Assembly: GCA_013003285.1 (NCBI GenBank)
Contig: JABDJY010000171.1
Span: 1-10,839, forward strand
DNA: 10,839 nt
Direction: 5' to 3'
Source of the DNA: Alphaproteobacteria bacterium
GTDB taxonomy: Bacteria; Pseudomonadota; Alphaproteobacteria; UBA6615
The notes beneath the pieces were generated by a model, which was not told where the DNA came from, made no database searches, and worked only from the letters and a program-made list of their open reading frames with translations. The stretch's first letter is position 1, and each line of letters opens with the position of its first letter. Shown in pieces: positions 1-6,732 of this stretch. Made by a program: the position numbers and the translations under genes.

Positions 1-707
1 GTCAGGGACAGGTCGACTTCCGGCAGTCCAGCAATGCCGAGCAAGCGGGCAACAAGTCCGTCGGCCGGTTCGTGAAGCTGCGCGTCGATGTCCAGGGTCT
101 GCTCGGTTAAAGCGTAGGTAGATTTCACCGTAATCGAACCCGACGGCCCGTCGATGCGCTCGATTGCCAATAACGATTGAACTGTATCTTCGATTTCCGT
201 GCTGAACGAACCGGTTAGGCGCAACCCGGCTGGTGTACCGATCACGGCGGGCTGCAAATCGATCGCTTCGACGCTAAGCTGGTCGAGGCGCAGCGCGAAG
301 GGCAATTGCGGCACGATCAGATCCGCGGAACCTTCTTTCGATGGCGCCTGATCGTTGTCAGGCAGGCGTGCGAGCGAAAGGTCTGTGGCGGATAATTGCT
401 CAACGTGGAGCAAACCGCCAAGCAAACGCAGTGGGCGCCACCTCAGCGAAATTTCTGTGACCGATAGCCATTCGCCTGCTGTGTCCGATATCGTAATTTG
501 GTCGACCGTCAGACGGTCCGGCACTCGACCGTCGAGGCCGTCGATCTCGACAAGCTGGCCCGGCGTACTCAACATTCCCTCGAGACTTCGCTCGAGGGCC
601 GTCAGCCCAGGCCCGGTTTGCAAAAACGCCAACACCAGCAGCAATAGACCGAGCACGCCAGCAAGCGCCCAGGCGCATCGTTTAGCAATCGTGCGAGCCC
701 GTGACAT
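1..707 (-). CDS. tamB: TamB, translocation and assembly module inner-membrane subunit, N-terminal part (runs off left edge)
   Basis: Reading the minus strand from the ATG at 705-707 gives 235 codons with no stop up to the window edge, so only the N-terminus is present (family members are usually over 1000 residues). It opens MSRARTIAKRCAWALAG followed by a Leu/Val-rich segment (about residues 12-30), a single N-terminal membrane anchor. Next comes the family-typical stretch in which a short amphipathic segment 'GLTALERSLEGML' leads to repeated beta-strand units such as 'VEIDGLDGRVPDRLTVDQI' and 'EISLRWRPLRLLGG'. TamB spans the periplasm from the inner membrane and works with the outer-membrane protein TamA in outer-membrane protein insertion, and AsmA-like proteins of this type are also linked to phospholipid transport. 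The start lies 2 nt after the tamA stop (TGA-cg-ATG), with AGGCG about 8 nt upstream inside tamA, so translation is probably coupled. Confidence 0.9.
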   Translation of the reverse strand, partial: MSRARTIAKRCAWALAGVLGLLLLVLAFLQTGPGLTALERSLEGMLSTPGQLVEIDGLDGRVPDRLTVDQITISDTAGEWLSVTEISLRWRPLRLLGGLLHVEQLSATDLSLARLPDNDQAPSKEGSADLIVPQLPFALRLDQLSVEAIDLQPAVIGTPAGLRLTGSFSTEIEDTVQSLLAIERIDGPSGSITVKSTYALTEQTLDIDAQLHEPADGLVARLLGIAGLPEVDLSL

Positions 708-709
708 CG

Positions 710-2620
710 TCAGAACGCCTGGCCGATGCTGAGATAGATTTCGAAGTCATCGTCGACCGCGGGCCGTTTATCCAACGGTGTCGCAACATCGAGGCGCAGC
801 GGTCCGATCGCGGTGAAATATCGCAATCCGAGCCCGGCGGCCCAGCGCATATTACCGAGGCTGGTGGAAATGGTCTCGTCGAACACCGAGCCGCCCTCGA
901 CAAATGGGACGAGGCCAATATCCTCGCTCACCCGTACTCGGGTCTCGAAGCCAAGTTCGAGGACCGCCCGTCCGCCCAACGGATCGTTCTCGATATCGAG
1001 CGGACCGAGGCTGCGAAACGGATAGCCGCGCACCGAGCCGCCGCCGCCGGCATAAAAGCGCTTATTCGCCGGCACCGTGGATGTGGACTCGCCGACGATA
1101 CTGCCGATTCGCGAACGCGCAGCGAGGACGAAACGACTATCGGTGTCGAGCGATAAAAAGGCTTCGCCGCTTGCTTCTAGTTTGGCAAAACTGACCGACT
1201 CCTCAATCGCACCAAAATAGGGCGTCACGCTGACGGACAGCCGGGTACCGCGTGTTGCGTCGAGCAAATCGTCCGTATCGTCACGTTGTGCCAACATGGG
1301 AAAGCCGATGAGTTCGACATTTCGCTCGCCCGTGGCATCGTTCAGGATCGAATAGTCGAAGGATGGCCCGGCGCGAACCCGCCAGTTATCGAACAGGCCG
1401 CGTTCGAGCCCAGCAAAAACCGCGAATGTTTTTTCGTCGAACGCATCGTCCTGCTGGCGTCGAATGACCGAATTCAGCAGGAGATTTTGATCGAAGGTGC
1501 GAAAGTTTGGTTTGATAAAATCGGCGTTCAGGCTTTGCTCGATCAGGCCGGCACGCGCCGCCACACGGAACTTCTCGTTCTCGCCCAATAAATTGCGGTG
1601 CTCCCAGAACAGGTTTCCGGCCAGGCCCTCATCGGTCGAAATAGTGGCGCCGGCGCCGATTGAGCGATGTTTACGCTCGCGTACCTGCAGTTCGATCGGT
1701 AGCGCGCCATCGGGGTCGGCGGTGTCGGTGTGATCGATCGCAACGCTGTCGAAGAGGGCGGTTCCCACCAACCGGGTGCGAAATGCCTCGACCTTGCGCT
1801 GGTCGTATATCTCGCCTTCGTTCCAGGTCAGCAGACGGCTTACATAGCTCGGCGAGACAGTGTCGAGTTGGGCCATCGAGAGTTTGCCGAATACAGACCT
1901 CGGCCCCGGGTCGATATCGAGCACGACGCGCATGGTTGTCTTATCATGGTCGACGACGAAGCTTCGGTTTGTGATCGACGCCAGGGGCCGGCCAATTTCG
2001 CCGAACCTGGTGATGAGGTCGCGCGACGCTTGGCGAATTTCCGATGATCGCGCGCGCATCCCCAAGGCCAATCCGAGGTCCTCGGGCTCCCGGGGGAATA
2101 ATGCCGTATCGCCTGCCGGGGTCGCCGCGTATCGCAGCTCATACTGCTCCAGCAGATAGACGATGCCGGTATCAATATTGAGCGTAACCTCGACCGGTGT
2201 TTTTGTCTCATCGACGACGGCGTTGATTTCGCCGTTATAGAAGCCCTCCGAGCGGAGTAACTCGAACAGGCGCTCTTTGTCGCGGGTGATGCGCCGTGTG
2301 AGACCGGCACGCGATTGCGGCGGCCGGTCTCGTAGGGCGAACAAATTAGATGTCTTTTCCAGGCGGTCTTTCAGCGGTTTTTCGAGATCACCGACAATAT
2401 TGACCGAATAGGTGAACTTATCGGGTTCCGATGGTTGCTCGTTGGCCGGCGGGTTCTCACGTCCCTCGGTCTGACCTTGAGCGCTGTTCCATGCCGCCGG
2501 CGATAAGCCGAGCACTAGTGCTGTTAGAAACAGGCGAAAAATTGACCGAAAAAATTCTGGCACGTCACGCCGGCGATCCGGAGAATAGGCTCGCGATACC
2601 CGGGAGGGAAAGAAATCCAA
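710..2620 (-). CDS. tamA: TamA, Omp85/BamA-family outer-membrane assembly protein
   Basis: 636 residues. The N-terminus has a hydrophobic signal segment (about residues 27-48, 'FRLFLTALVLGLSPAAW'). It is followed by an acidic linker, three POTRA-like units (about 69-150, 155-236 and 240-315) and a C-terminal 16-strand-type barrel (about 318-636). The barrel carries the Omp85 signature GGGGSVRGY (VRGY at 530-533) and ends in a C-terminal Phe, as outer-membrane barrels do. E. coli TamA is about 577 residues, so the size fits. TamA sits in the outer membrane and pairs with TamB to insert autotransporters and other outer-membrane proteins. The start given is TTG, with an in-frame TAA six codons upstream. 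A GTG at 2561-2563 (residue 20) would give a more conventional signal peptide, but neither start has a strong ribosome-binding site. tamB follows after 2 nt, so this is a two-gene operon. Confidence 0.92.
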   Translation of the reverse strand: MDFFPSRVSRAYSPDRRRDVPEFFRSIFRLFLTALVLGLSPAAWNSAQGQTEGRENPPANEQPSEPDKFTYSVNIVGDLEKPLKDRLEKTSNLFALRDRPPQSRAGLTRRITRDKERLFELLRSEGFYNGEINAVVDETKTPVEVTLNIDTGIVYLLEQYELRYAATPAGDTALFPREPEDLGLALGMRARSSEIRQASRDLITRFGEIGRPLASITNRSFVVDHDKTTMRVVLDIDPGPRSVFGKLSMAQLDTVSPSYVSRLLTWNEGEIYDQRKVEAFRTRLVGTALFDSVAIDHTDTADPDGALPIELQVRERKHRSIGAGATISTDEGLAGNLFWEHRNLLGENEKFRVAARAGLIEQSLNADFIKPNFRTFDQNLLLNSVIRRQQDDAFDEKTFAVFAGLERGLFDNWRVRAGPSFDYSILNDATGERNVELIGFPMLAQRDDTDDLLDATRGTRLSVSVTPYFGAIEESVSFAKLEASGEAFLSLDTDSRFVLAARSRIGSIVGESTSTVPANKRFYAGGGGSVRGYPFRSLGPLDIENDPLGGRAVLELGFETRVRVSEDIGLVPFVEGGSVFDETISTSLGNMRWAAGLGLRYFTAIGPLRLDVATPLDKRPAVDDDFEIYLSIGQAF

Positions 2621-2736
2621 CGATATCAGCCACTCTTAATCCGTCTTTCATCGAACGCCAATCCTATAGCAACCCAAAATAGGGCTACTGCCGCCGTTAC
2701 GACAGTCTATTCTTTGGTTAACGGCAATAAGCTGTT

Positions 2737-4101
2737 TTAACCAGCATCGTCAGGCTTATCGACGGTAGATTGGGCCTCAATTCCGGCGGAATCATGATCG
2801 TCGAGCCGATCAATGCGCACCCGTCCGACTCGACGGCCTTTAATGTCCTCTACCGTGAACCGAAAGTTTTGCTCTTCCACCACATCACCCGGCTCGGGAA
2901 TACGCTGCAAACTACGCATCAGTAATCCCGAAATTGTGCTGGCTTTATAGGTGTCAGGCACGGCGAAACCTGTCAGACGCTCGATATCCGCTAGCGAGGC
3001 CAGCCCATGGGCCTCCCAATGATCGCCCTCTTGCGTAATGGGGAATACCTGCTCAAAAACATCCGTCTCATCAGCGATTTCGCCGACGATCTCCTCGATC
3101 AAATCCTCAAGTGTGACAATGCCCGCGAAGGTTCCATATTCGTCGATAATGCAGGCCATATGCGAGCGCGCACTACGCATCACGTCGAATAGACTGGAAA
3201 CTTTTAGGGTCTCGGGGACAACTAAAGGCTCGCGCAGGAAGGGGCCAAGATCCGACCAGGGGGCCGATTCACCGCTCAATAAGGCGCGGGTCAAATCCGC
3301 CATTAGGATGATACCGACAAGATCCCCATTTTTTCCGTCGATGACCGGTAAACGCGAATGCACCTGCTCGCGGATTGTGGCGAGATTACTTTCGACGGGG
3401 CCGTCCATGCGCAGTACGTCGGCTTCGATGCGCGGGATCATGACCCGAGACACCGTGCGTTCGTCGAACTTGAAAACATTGTGGATCATTTCCGCCTTAT
3501 CGATGTGCAGTTCGCCATGCTCGGTGGAAACGTCTACCAGACCGCGTAGTTCCGTGTCAGTCAGGATGTCGGCATGCGTCGCTTCCTCGACCCCTAAGCG
3601 CCGCAGAATCGATGCCGACGCTTTATTGAGAACCCAGGTCAGCGGATAGAAGAGATAGTAAGAGATTTGCAACGGATAGGCGACGGCAACCGAAATCTGC
3701 TCCGCCTTGCGAATGGCCAGGGTTTTCGGTACCTGCTCGCCGACGACGATATGGAGCGCCGAAAATACAAGGAAACCCACAACGAAGGCGACGGTATGCA
3801 GGGTGGCGTCGCTCAACCCGAGAGGTTCCAGCACCGGCGTAAGCAGCGCTGCGACGGTTGGTTCGCCAACCCAGCCAAGCCCCAGAGATGCCATGGTAAT
3901 ACCCAATTGGCACGCGGCCAGGTAAGGCTCGATATACTTCTGCATATGAACCGTTCGCTTCGCTGCGCCACTGCCTGCTGCCGCCGCGCTCTCAATCCGG
4001 AAGGCCTTGGCCTTGACCAAGGCAAACTCTGCCGCAACGAAAAACGCATTGGCTACCAGTAAAAAAATCGCAACCAGCAAGCTGGTCAGTGCACTTTCCA
4101 T
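2737..4101 (-). CDS. CNNM/CorC (HlyC/CorC, UPF0053) family transporter with tandem CBS domains
   Basis: 454 residues. A DUF21/CNNM membrane domain occupies about residues 1-165. It has hydrophobic segments near 4-27, 101-120 and 137-160, and the family motifs AAEFALVKA (23-31), QLGITMASLGLGWVGEP (65-81) and GEQVPKT (121-127). A linker with 'EMIHNVFKFDERTVSRVMIPR' (MIPR at 221-224) leads into two CBS domains (about 215-275 and 283-340), the second containing DEYGTFAGIVTLEDLIEE. A CorC_HlyC (transporter-associated) domain follows at about 352-430. Bacterial members are tied to Mg2+/Co2+ export or Mg2+ homeostasis. The older name 'hemolysin' is historical. The ATG start has AGGA 13 nt upstream, rather far. 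It lies 57 nt downstream of a terminator that follows the next minus-strand gene, so it needs its own promoter or readthrough. The ion specificity is not visible from sequence. Confidence 0.9.
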   Translation of the reverse strand: MESALTSLLVAIFLLVANAFFVAAEFALVKAKAFRIESAAAAGSGAAKRTVHMQKYIEPYLAACQLGITMASLGLGWVGEPTVAALLTPVLEPLGLSDATLHTVAFVVGFLVFSALHIVVGEQVPKTLAIRKAEQISVAVAYPLQISYYLFYPLTWVLNKASASILRRLGVEEATHADILTDTELRGLVDVSTEHGELHIDKAEMIHNVFKFDERTVSRVMIPRIEADVLRMDGPVESNLATIREQVHSRLPVIDGKNGDLVGIILMADLTRALLSGESAPWSDLGPFLREPLVVPETLKVSSLFDVMRSARSHMACIIDEYGTFAGIVTLEDLIEEIVGEIADETDVFEQVFPITQEGDHWEAHGLASLADIERLTGFAVPDTYKASTISGLLMRSLQRIPEPGDVVEEQNFRFTVEDIKGRRVGRVRIDRLDDHDSAGIEAQSTVDKPDDAG

Positions 4102-4158
4102 AATATGAAGGCTTTCCTATAGATGTCGCAGTACGGTCCGGCGCCCGACCAGGCACAG

Positions 4159-4230
4159 AAAAAGTCCCGGCCCGTCGAGAAGAGAGCCCAGGCTGGGGGC
4201 AGCCGGGCTCTCCGTAACCACGGGCCGGGA
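4159..4230 (-). terminator. Rho-independent terminator of the TM_helix-repeat protein gene
   Basis: Two nested perfect stems. The outer arms are TCCCGGCCCGT (4165-4175) and ACGGGCCGGGA (4220-4230), 11 bp. The inner arms are GAGAGCCC (4182-4189) with GGGCTCTC (4205-4212), stacked with one bulged base on GGCTG (4191-4195) and CAGCC (4200-4204), closing a GGGG loop. Read on the minus strand, the stem ends at 4165 and is followed almost at once by five T (4159-4163). It lies just downstream of the stop at 4244, so it should end that transcript before the CNNM gene. There is no T run on the plus-strand side. Confidence 0.8.
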
Positions 4231-4243
4231 AATCGGTGGCGGA

Positions 4244-5779
4244 CTATTTATGATCAGTTTGAGGATCGCTGGTTGAACCGGTGTCCTCGGGTAATCTGGC
4301 CTCTAAAAACCGGGACGCGGCATCGCGCCCGCCCATGCCAAAAGCTATTGCCAGAGCCACGGCCACAGCGCCGAGGATGAGACCGAACGCCAAAGTAATA
4401 ATGTCTTCAGCCACACCCATCTGCCGGACGCCCATGGCGACCGCCAAAATAACCACGGCAACGCGAGCGCCCAGGCCGACAGCCGCCGCGCTCGGGATGT
4501 TCATGGAGGCAACGATCTCGCCGACCAATTTGCCGACAAACACGCCGAAACCGATGATCACAATGCCGAATATGATCCGGCTGGCGAACACAAAGAAGGC
4601 GGCAAGTAGTATGCCCAGAGATTCAAAGCCGATTAGATTCAGCGCCTCGATGGCGGCGAACAAAAGGATGGCCAGATAGAGAAGGTAACCGGCGATTTCC
4701 GACATGGTTCGCCCACCGATCTGGTCCGTGCCCGTCAGACCAATTTTCTGCACCACATCATTGAATCCGATGCTGGTAAGCACGCCTGTGGCAAGCCCAC
4801 CGACAATGCGACCGACGAAAAAAGCCAGCACGATGAGCAAGCCGCCGGCAAAAATACTCGGCAGGACCAGCAAAATGGCGCCCAGCATTTCACTCGCCGG
4901 CTGGGTAATTGCCGCCAGTTCAAGCGCGTTCAAGGCGGCAACGAGAACCGGGATGAACACGATGACGTATACGATCAGACCGATTGCGCCAGAAATCGAT
5001 TGCTTCCCAGCAGCGGCGCCTAGTCCGGCCCCCTTGCTCCATGTTTCGAGCCCGATTGCGACAAGAAAATTAACGGTTAAACGGCGTAAGATGCGCGCCA
5101 CAATCCAGCCAACCAGTAGGATCAAGCCTGCTGCAAACAGGTTTGGAAGAAACCCGATAATCTCATTTACCGCGGAACGTACCGGACCTAAAAGACCGGT
5201 CAGTTCCAGAGCGCTGAGAATGGCCGGCAGGAAAACCAGATAGGTCAGCCAGTGGATGCCATCGCTTATGGTGGCCGAAACGGGGCGCCCTTCCGCCACC
5301 TCGAGGCCGGCATCCGAGGTCAGCCGCTCGTCTAGTTTTAAGGTTGTTAAAACCCGGCGCGTTAGGGCCCGCAACAGATTTGCGACCACCCAGGCGACGA
5401 AGAGCAACAACGCAGGGCCTATCAAACGCGGGGCGAAAACGAATAACTGGTTCAAGAAACCGGTTATTGGCTCGGTGATTTCGGTAAGCCCGAGCGCCTG
5501 GAAAAATCCAACCAGGACGAACAGGATCAGCAGCGCAAACACGGCTTTGCCGATGATTCGCTCGATCTTTCCTGTTTCGTACTGTTGCGAGTCAGCCAGA
5601 CCCTTGTTGACCAGGCGACCGACGCCGAGGCGCACGAGACCCGATTGCACCATGCGCGAAACGATGACCGCCACAATCCAGCCAACGACCAGAATTGCAA
5701 GCGCCCCCAAAATATTCGGTAAAAATGCGCCAACCTGCGCGACAGTGCCCCTCAAGGCGTTCAATAAATTCTCAAGCAT
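4244..5779 (-). CDS. TM_helix-repeat membrane protein (CmpX-like, mechanosensitive channel-related)
   Basis: 511 residues, nearly all hydrophobic. A helix of the form LPNxxxAxxILVVGWIVAxI recurs at about residues 20, 116, 211, 306 and 399, a spacing of 93-96 residues. Each copy is followed about 55 residues later by a second helix of the form 'IxxxxxxLxYLxxFxxAxxALxLxxL' (about 73, 170, 262, 360 and 435). This gives five tandem two-helix units plus a final Gly/Ala-rich helix (461-485) ending AFGMGGRDAA, which resembles the pore helix of MscS-type channels. The soluble MscS beta and alpha/beta domains are absent. The match is to the conserved TM_helix family, which includes CmpX of Pseudomonas; proteins of this family are often named mechanosensitive ion channel proteins, though direct channel evidence is limited. 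The start ATG is preceded by GGGGGA with good spacing. A strong terminator follows the stop. The C-terminal tail is polar and acidic. Confidence 0.82.
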   Translation of the reverse strand: MLENLLNALRGTVAQVGAFLPNILGALAILVVGWIVAVIVSRMVQSGLVRLGVGRLVNKGLADSQQYETGKIERIIGKAVFALLILFVLVGFFQALGLTEITEPITGFLNQLFVFAPRLIGPALLLFVAWVVANLLRALTRRVLTTLKLDERLTSDAGLEVAEGRPVSATISDGIHWLTYLVFLPAILSALELTGLLGPVRSAVNEIIGFLPNLFAAGLILLVGWIVARILRRLTVNFLVAIGLETWSKGAGLGAAAGKQSISGAIGLIVYVIVFIPVLVAALNALELAAITQPASEMLGAILLVLPSIFAGGLLIVLAFFVGRIVGGLATGVLTSIGFNDVVQKIGLTGTDQIGGRTMSEIAGYLLYLAILLFAAIEALNLIGFESLGILLAAFFVFASRIIFGIVIIGFGVFVGKLVGEIVASMNIPSAAAVGLGARVAVVILAVAMGVRQMGVAEDIITLAFGLILGAVAVALAIAFGMGGRDAASRFLEARLPEDTGSTSDPQTDHK

Positions 5780-5817
5780 TCTGTCCCCCAGAAATTCAAT
5801 CTAGAAATAGAATCACA

Positions 5818-5838
5818 CCCGAAAGTCACACTTTCGGG
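5818..5838. promoter_or_regulatory. Perfect 9-bp inverted repeat between divergent genes (possible operator)
   Basis: CCCGAAAGT (5818-5826) and ACTTTCGGG (5830-5838) are perfect inverted copies separated by 3 bp. They lie 39 bp upstream of the minus-strand TM_helix gene start and 89 bp upstream of the plus-strand HTH-like gene. No T run follows on the plus strand, and both neighbours start rather than end here, so a terminator is unlikely. It could bind a dimeric regulator, or form a hairpin in the leader of the minus-strand transcript. The symmetry is seen directly. The function is inferred. Confidence 0.45.
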
Positions 5839-5868
5839 CTGAACGACGCCGCATTCGGACGAAGTCAT

Positions 5869-5897
5869 TTGCTTAGCTGGGTGCGCAGCGCTTTAAT
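5869..5897 (+). promoter_or_regulatory. Candidate sigma-70-type promoter for the HTH-like gene
   Basis: TTGCTT (5869-5874) is followed after exactly 17 bp by TTTAAT (5892-5897), which matches the -10 consensus at five of six bases. The -35 match is weaker (TTG only). Transcription would begin near 5904, leaving a leader of about 23 nt with AGGGG before the ATG at 5927. This was found by eye and not scored against background. Confidence 0.35.
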
Positions 5898-5926
5898 GTC
5901 GATTGTAATAAGGGGCGAAAAAGGGA

Positions 5927-6394
5927 ATGAAACCCAGGCATCCGAAGAAGTTCGCCAGCGCGGTGACTAAAATAAGAAGTGCACTGGGGGACGATCTCTG
6001 CGCCGCGGCGGTCGGCCGATCAGCGTCGCTCGTGCGCAAATGGGCGGATCCCGATCATTCGAGTTTGCCCAATGTGGAACAGGCGGTGTTGCTCGACACC
6101 GCTTACATCGAACACGAACACAAGAAGCCCCCCCTACTCGACCTCTACACCGACGTCATGGCCGAGTATGTTGACGCCGACAAAAACCAAAAGGTTCGGG
6201 TGGATATTCTGCTATCGACACTTTCGGTTCAGGGGATCGTCGGCGACCTCTCCGAAGCAATTAGAGAAGCGCTGTCACCGAAGAGCGAGGGAGGTCGCCA
6301 GCTTACACCGCGTGAGCGTTCGGAAATATTAGCAATTCTTGAACGCCTCGACGATGTTGTTGACTCGATCGAGGACGCGGTCGAGGAAAGCTAG
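5927..6394 (+). CDS. Small protein with helix-turn-helix-like N-terminus, family not recognised
   Basis: 155 residues, soluble, with no signal peptide or membrane segment. The start is basic (MKPRHPKKFASAVTKIRSAL). Residues about 22-60 (DDLCAAAVGRSASLVRKWAD and onward) read like a helix-turn-helix: a short Ala-rich helix, a turn at Gly-Arg-Ser, then a recognition-type helix 'ASLVRKWA'. The remainder is helical and acidic, with PPLLDLYTDVMAEYV at about 68-82 and a C-terminal helix 'RSEILAILERLDDVVDSIEDAVEES' suited to oligomerisation. AGGGG lies about 9 nt before the ATG. It diverges from the TM_helix gene across a region with an inverted repeat, and converges on the next gene with only 18 nt between stops. 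DNA binding, and possible control of its divergent neighbour, is inference from shape and position. I do not recognise a named family. It could instead be a phage CII- or Cro-like remnant. Confidence 0.75.
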   Translation: MKPRHPKKFASAVTKIRSALGDDLCAAAVGRSASLVRKWADPDHSSLPNVEQAVLLDTAYIEHEHKKPPLLDLYTDVMAEYVDADKNQKVRVDILLSTLSVQGIVGDLSEAIREALSPKSEGGRQLTPRERSEILAILERLDDVVDSIEDAVEES

Positions 6395-6412
6395 AAGAAA
6401 ATGTAAGTTGGG

Positions 6413-6718
6413 TTAGGCACTCTTATCATCCTCCAAAAGACCCTTCAGGTACTGGACAATCCAATTTTGAAAACTGTCGCGTTTGATGTCTTCTTTTTCC
6501 ATGCGTTCGTCGACCATTTCATCCAAATAGTCGGAATAAGCGCGATACCAGCGTTTTCGCGACCGGCTCATCGTCTTGTCGAGAATGATTTCGACACGCA
6601 CGCGCTCCGACAGCGCCGCCACTTCGGCAACTGTCAAGTTTCGGGCGCTTTGGCGCAGCTTTTCGACATTGCTGAACGCGGTTTCGACCCGTGCTTCGTT
6701 AATATGTTGATGTTCCAT
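6413..6718 (-). CDS. Small helical protein of unknown function downstream of mscS
   Basis: 101 residues from the ATG at 6716-6718 (MEHQHINEARVETAFSNVEK...), highly charged and predicted helical, with no membrane segment or signal. A central basic patch 'MSRSRKRWYRAYSDYLDEMV' is followed by 'DSFQNWIVQYLKGLLEDD'. I do not recognise a family. The start is uncertain. A GTG at 6776-6778 in the same frame adds 20 residues and has a fair ribosome-binding site (GGGGTGA, 6 nt before), but overlaps the end of mscS by 46 nt. The ATG lies 14 nt after the mscS stop but has no clear ribosome-binding site. Either way it is the second gene of a minus-strand unit behind mscS and ends 18 nt from the convergent HTH-like gene. 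No terminator is visible in that gap. Confidence 0.65.
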   Translation of the reverse strand: MEHQHINEARVETAFSNVEKLRQSARNLTVAEVAALSERVRVEIILDKTMSRSRKRWYRAYSDYLDEMVDERMEKEDIKRDSFQNWIVQYLKGLLEDDKSA

Positions 6719-6732
6719 AGGTTCATCTTTCG

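Noticed and set aside
701..1156. Plus-strand open frame of 151 codons opposite tamA
   Set aside because: It lies antisense to a well-supported Omp85 gene, and the product is low-complexity and unlike any protein I know. It is a product of the GC-rich codon pattern.
2693..2725. Inverted repeat GCCGTTA / TAACGGC downstream of the CNNM gene as a terminator
   Set aside because: Only 7 bp with a 19-nt loop and no T run directly after it on the minus strand, so it is too weak to call.
3038..3649. Plus-strand open frame of 203 codons opposite the CNNM gene
   Set aside because: Antisense to conserved CBS domain motifs, with a Ser/Arg-rich product typical of a shadow frame.
4704..5243. Plus-strand open frame of 179 codons opposite the TM_helix-repeat gene (also 4281-4679 and 5256-5804)
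   Set aside because: The Thr/Pro/Arg/Met-rich composition is what a reversed hydrophobic gene gives. The minus-strand repeats are clearly the coding signal.
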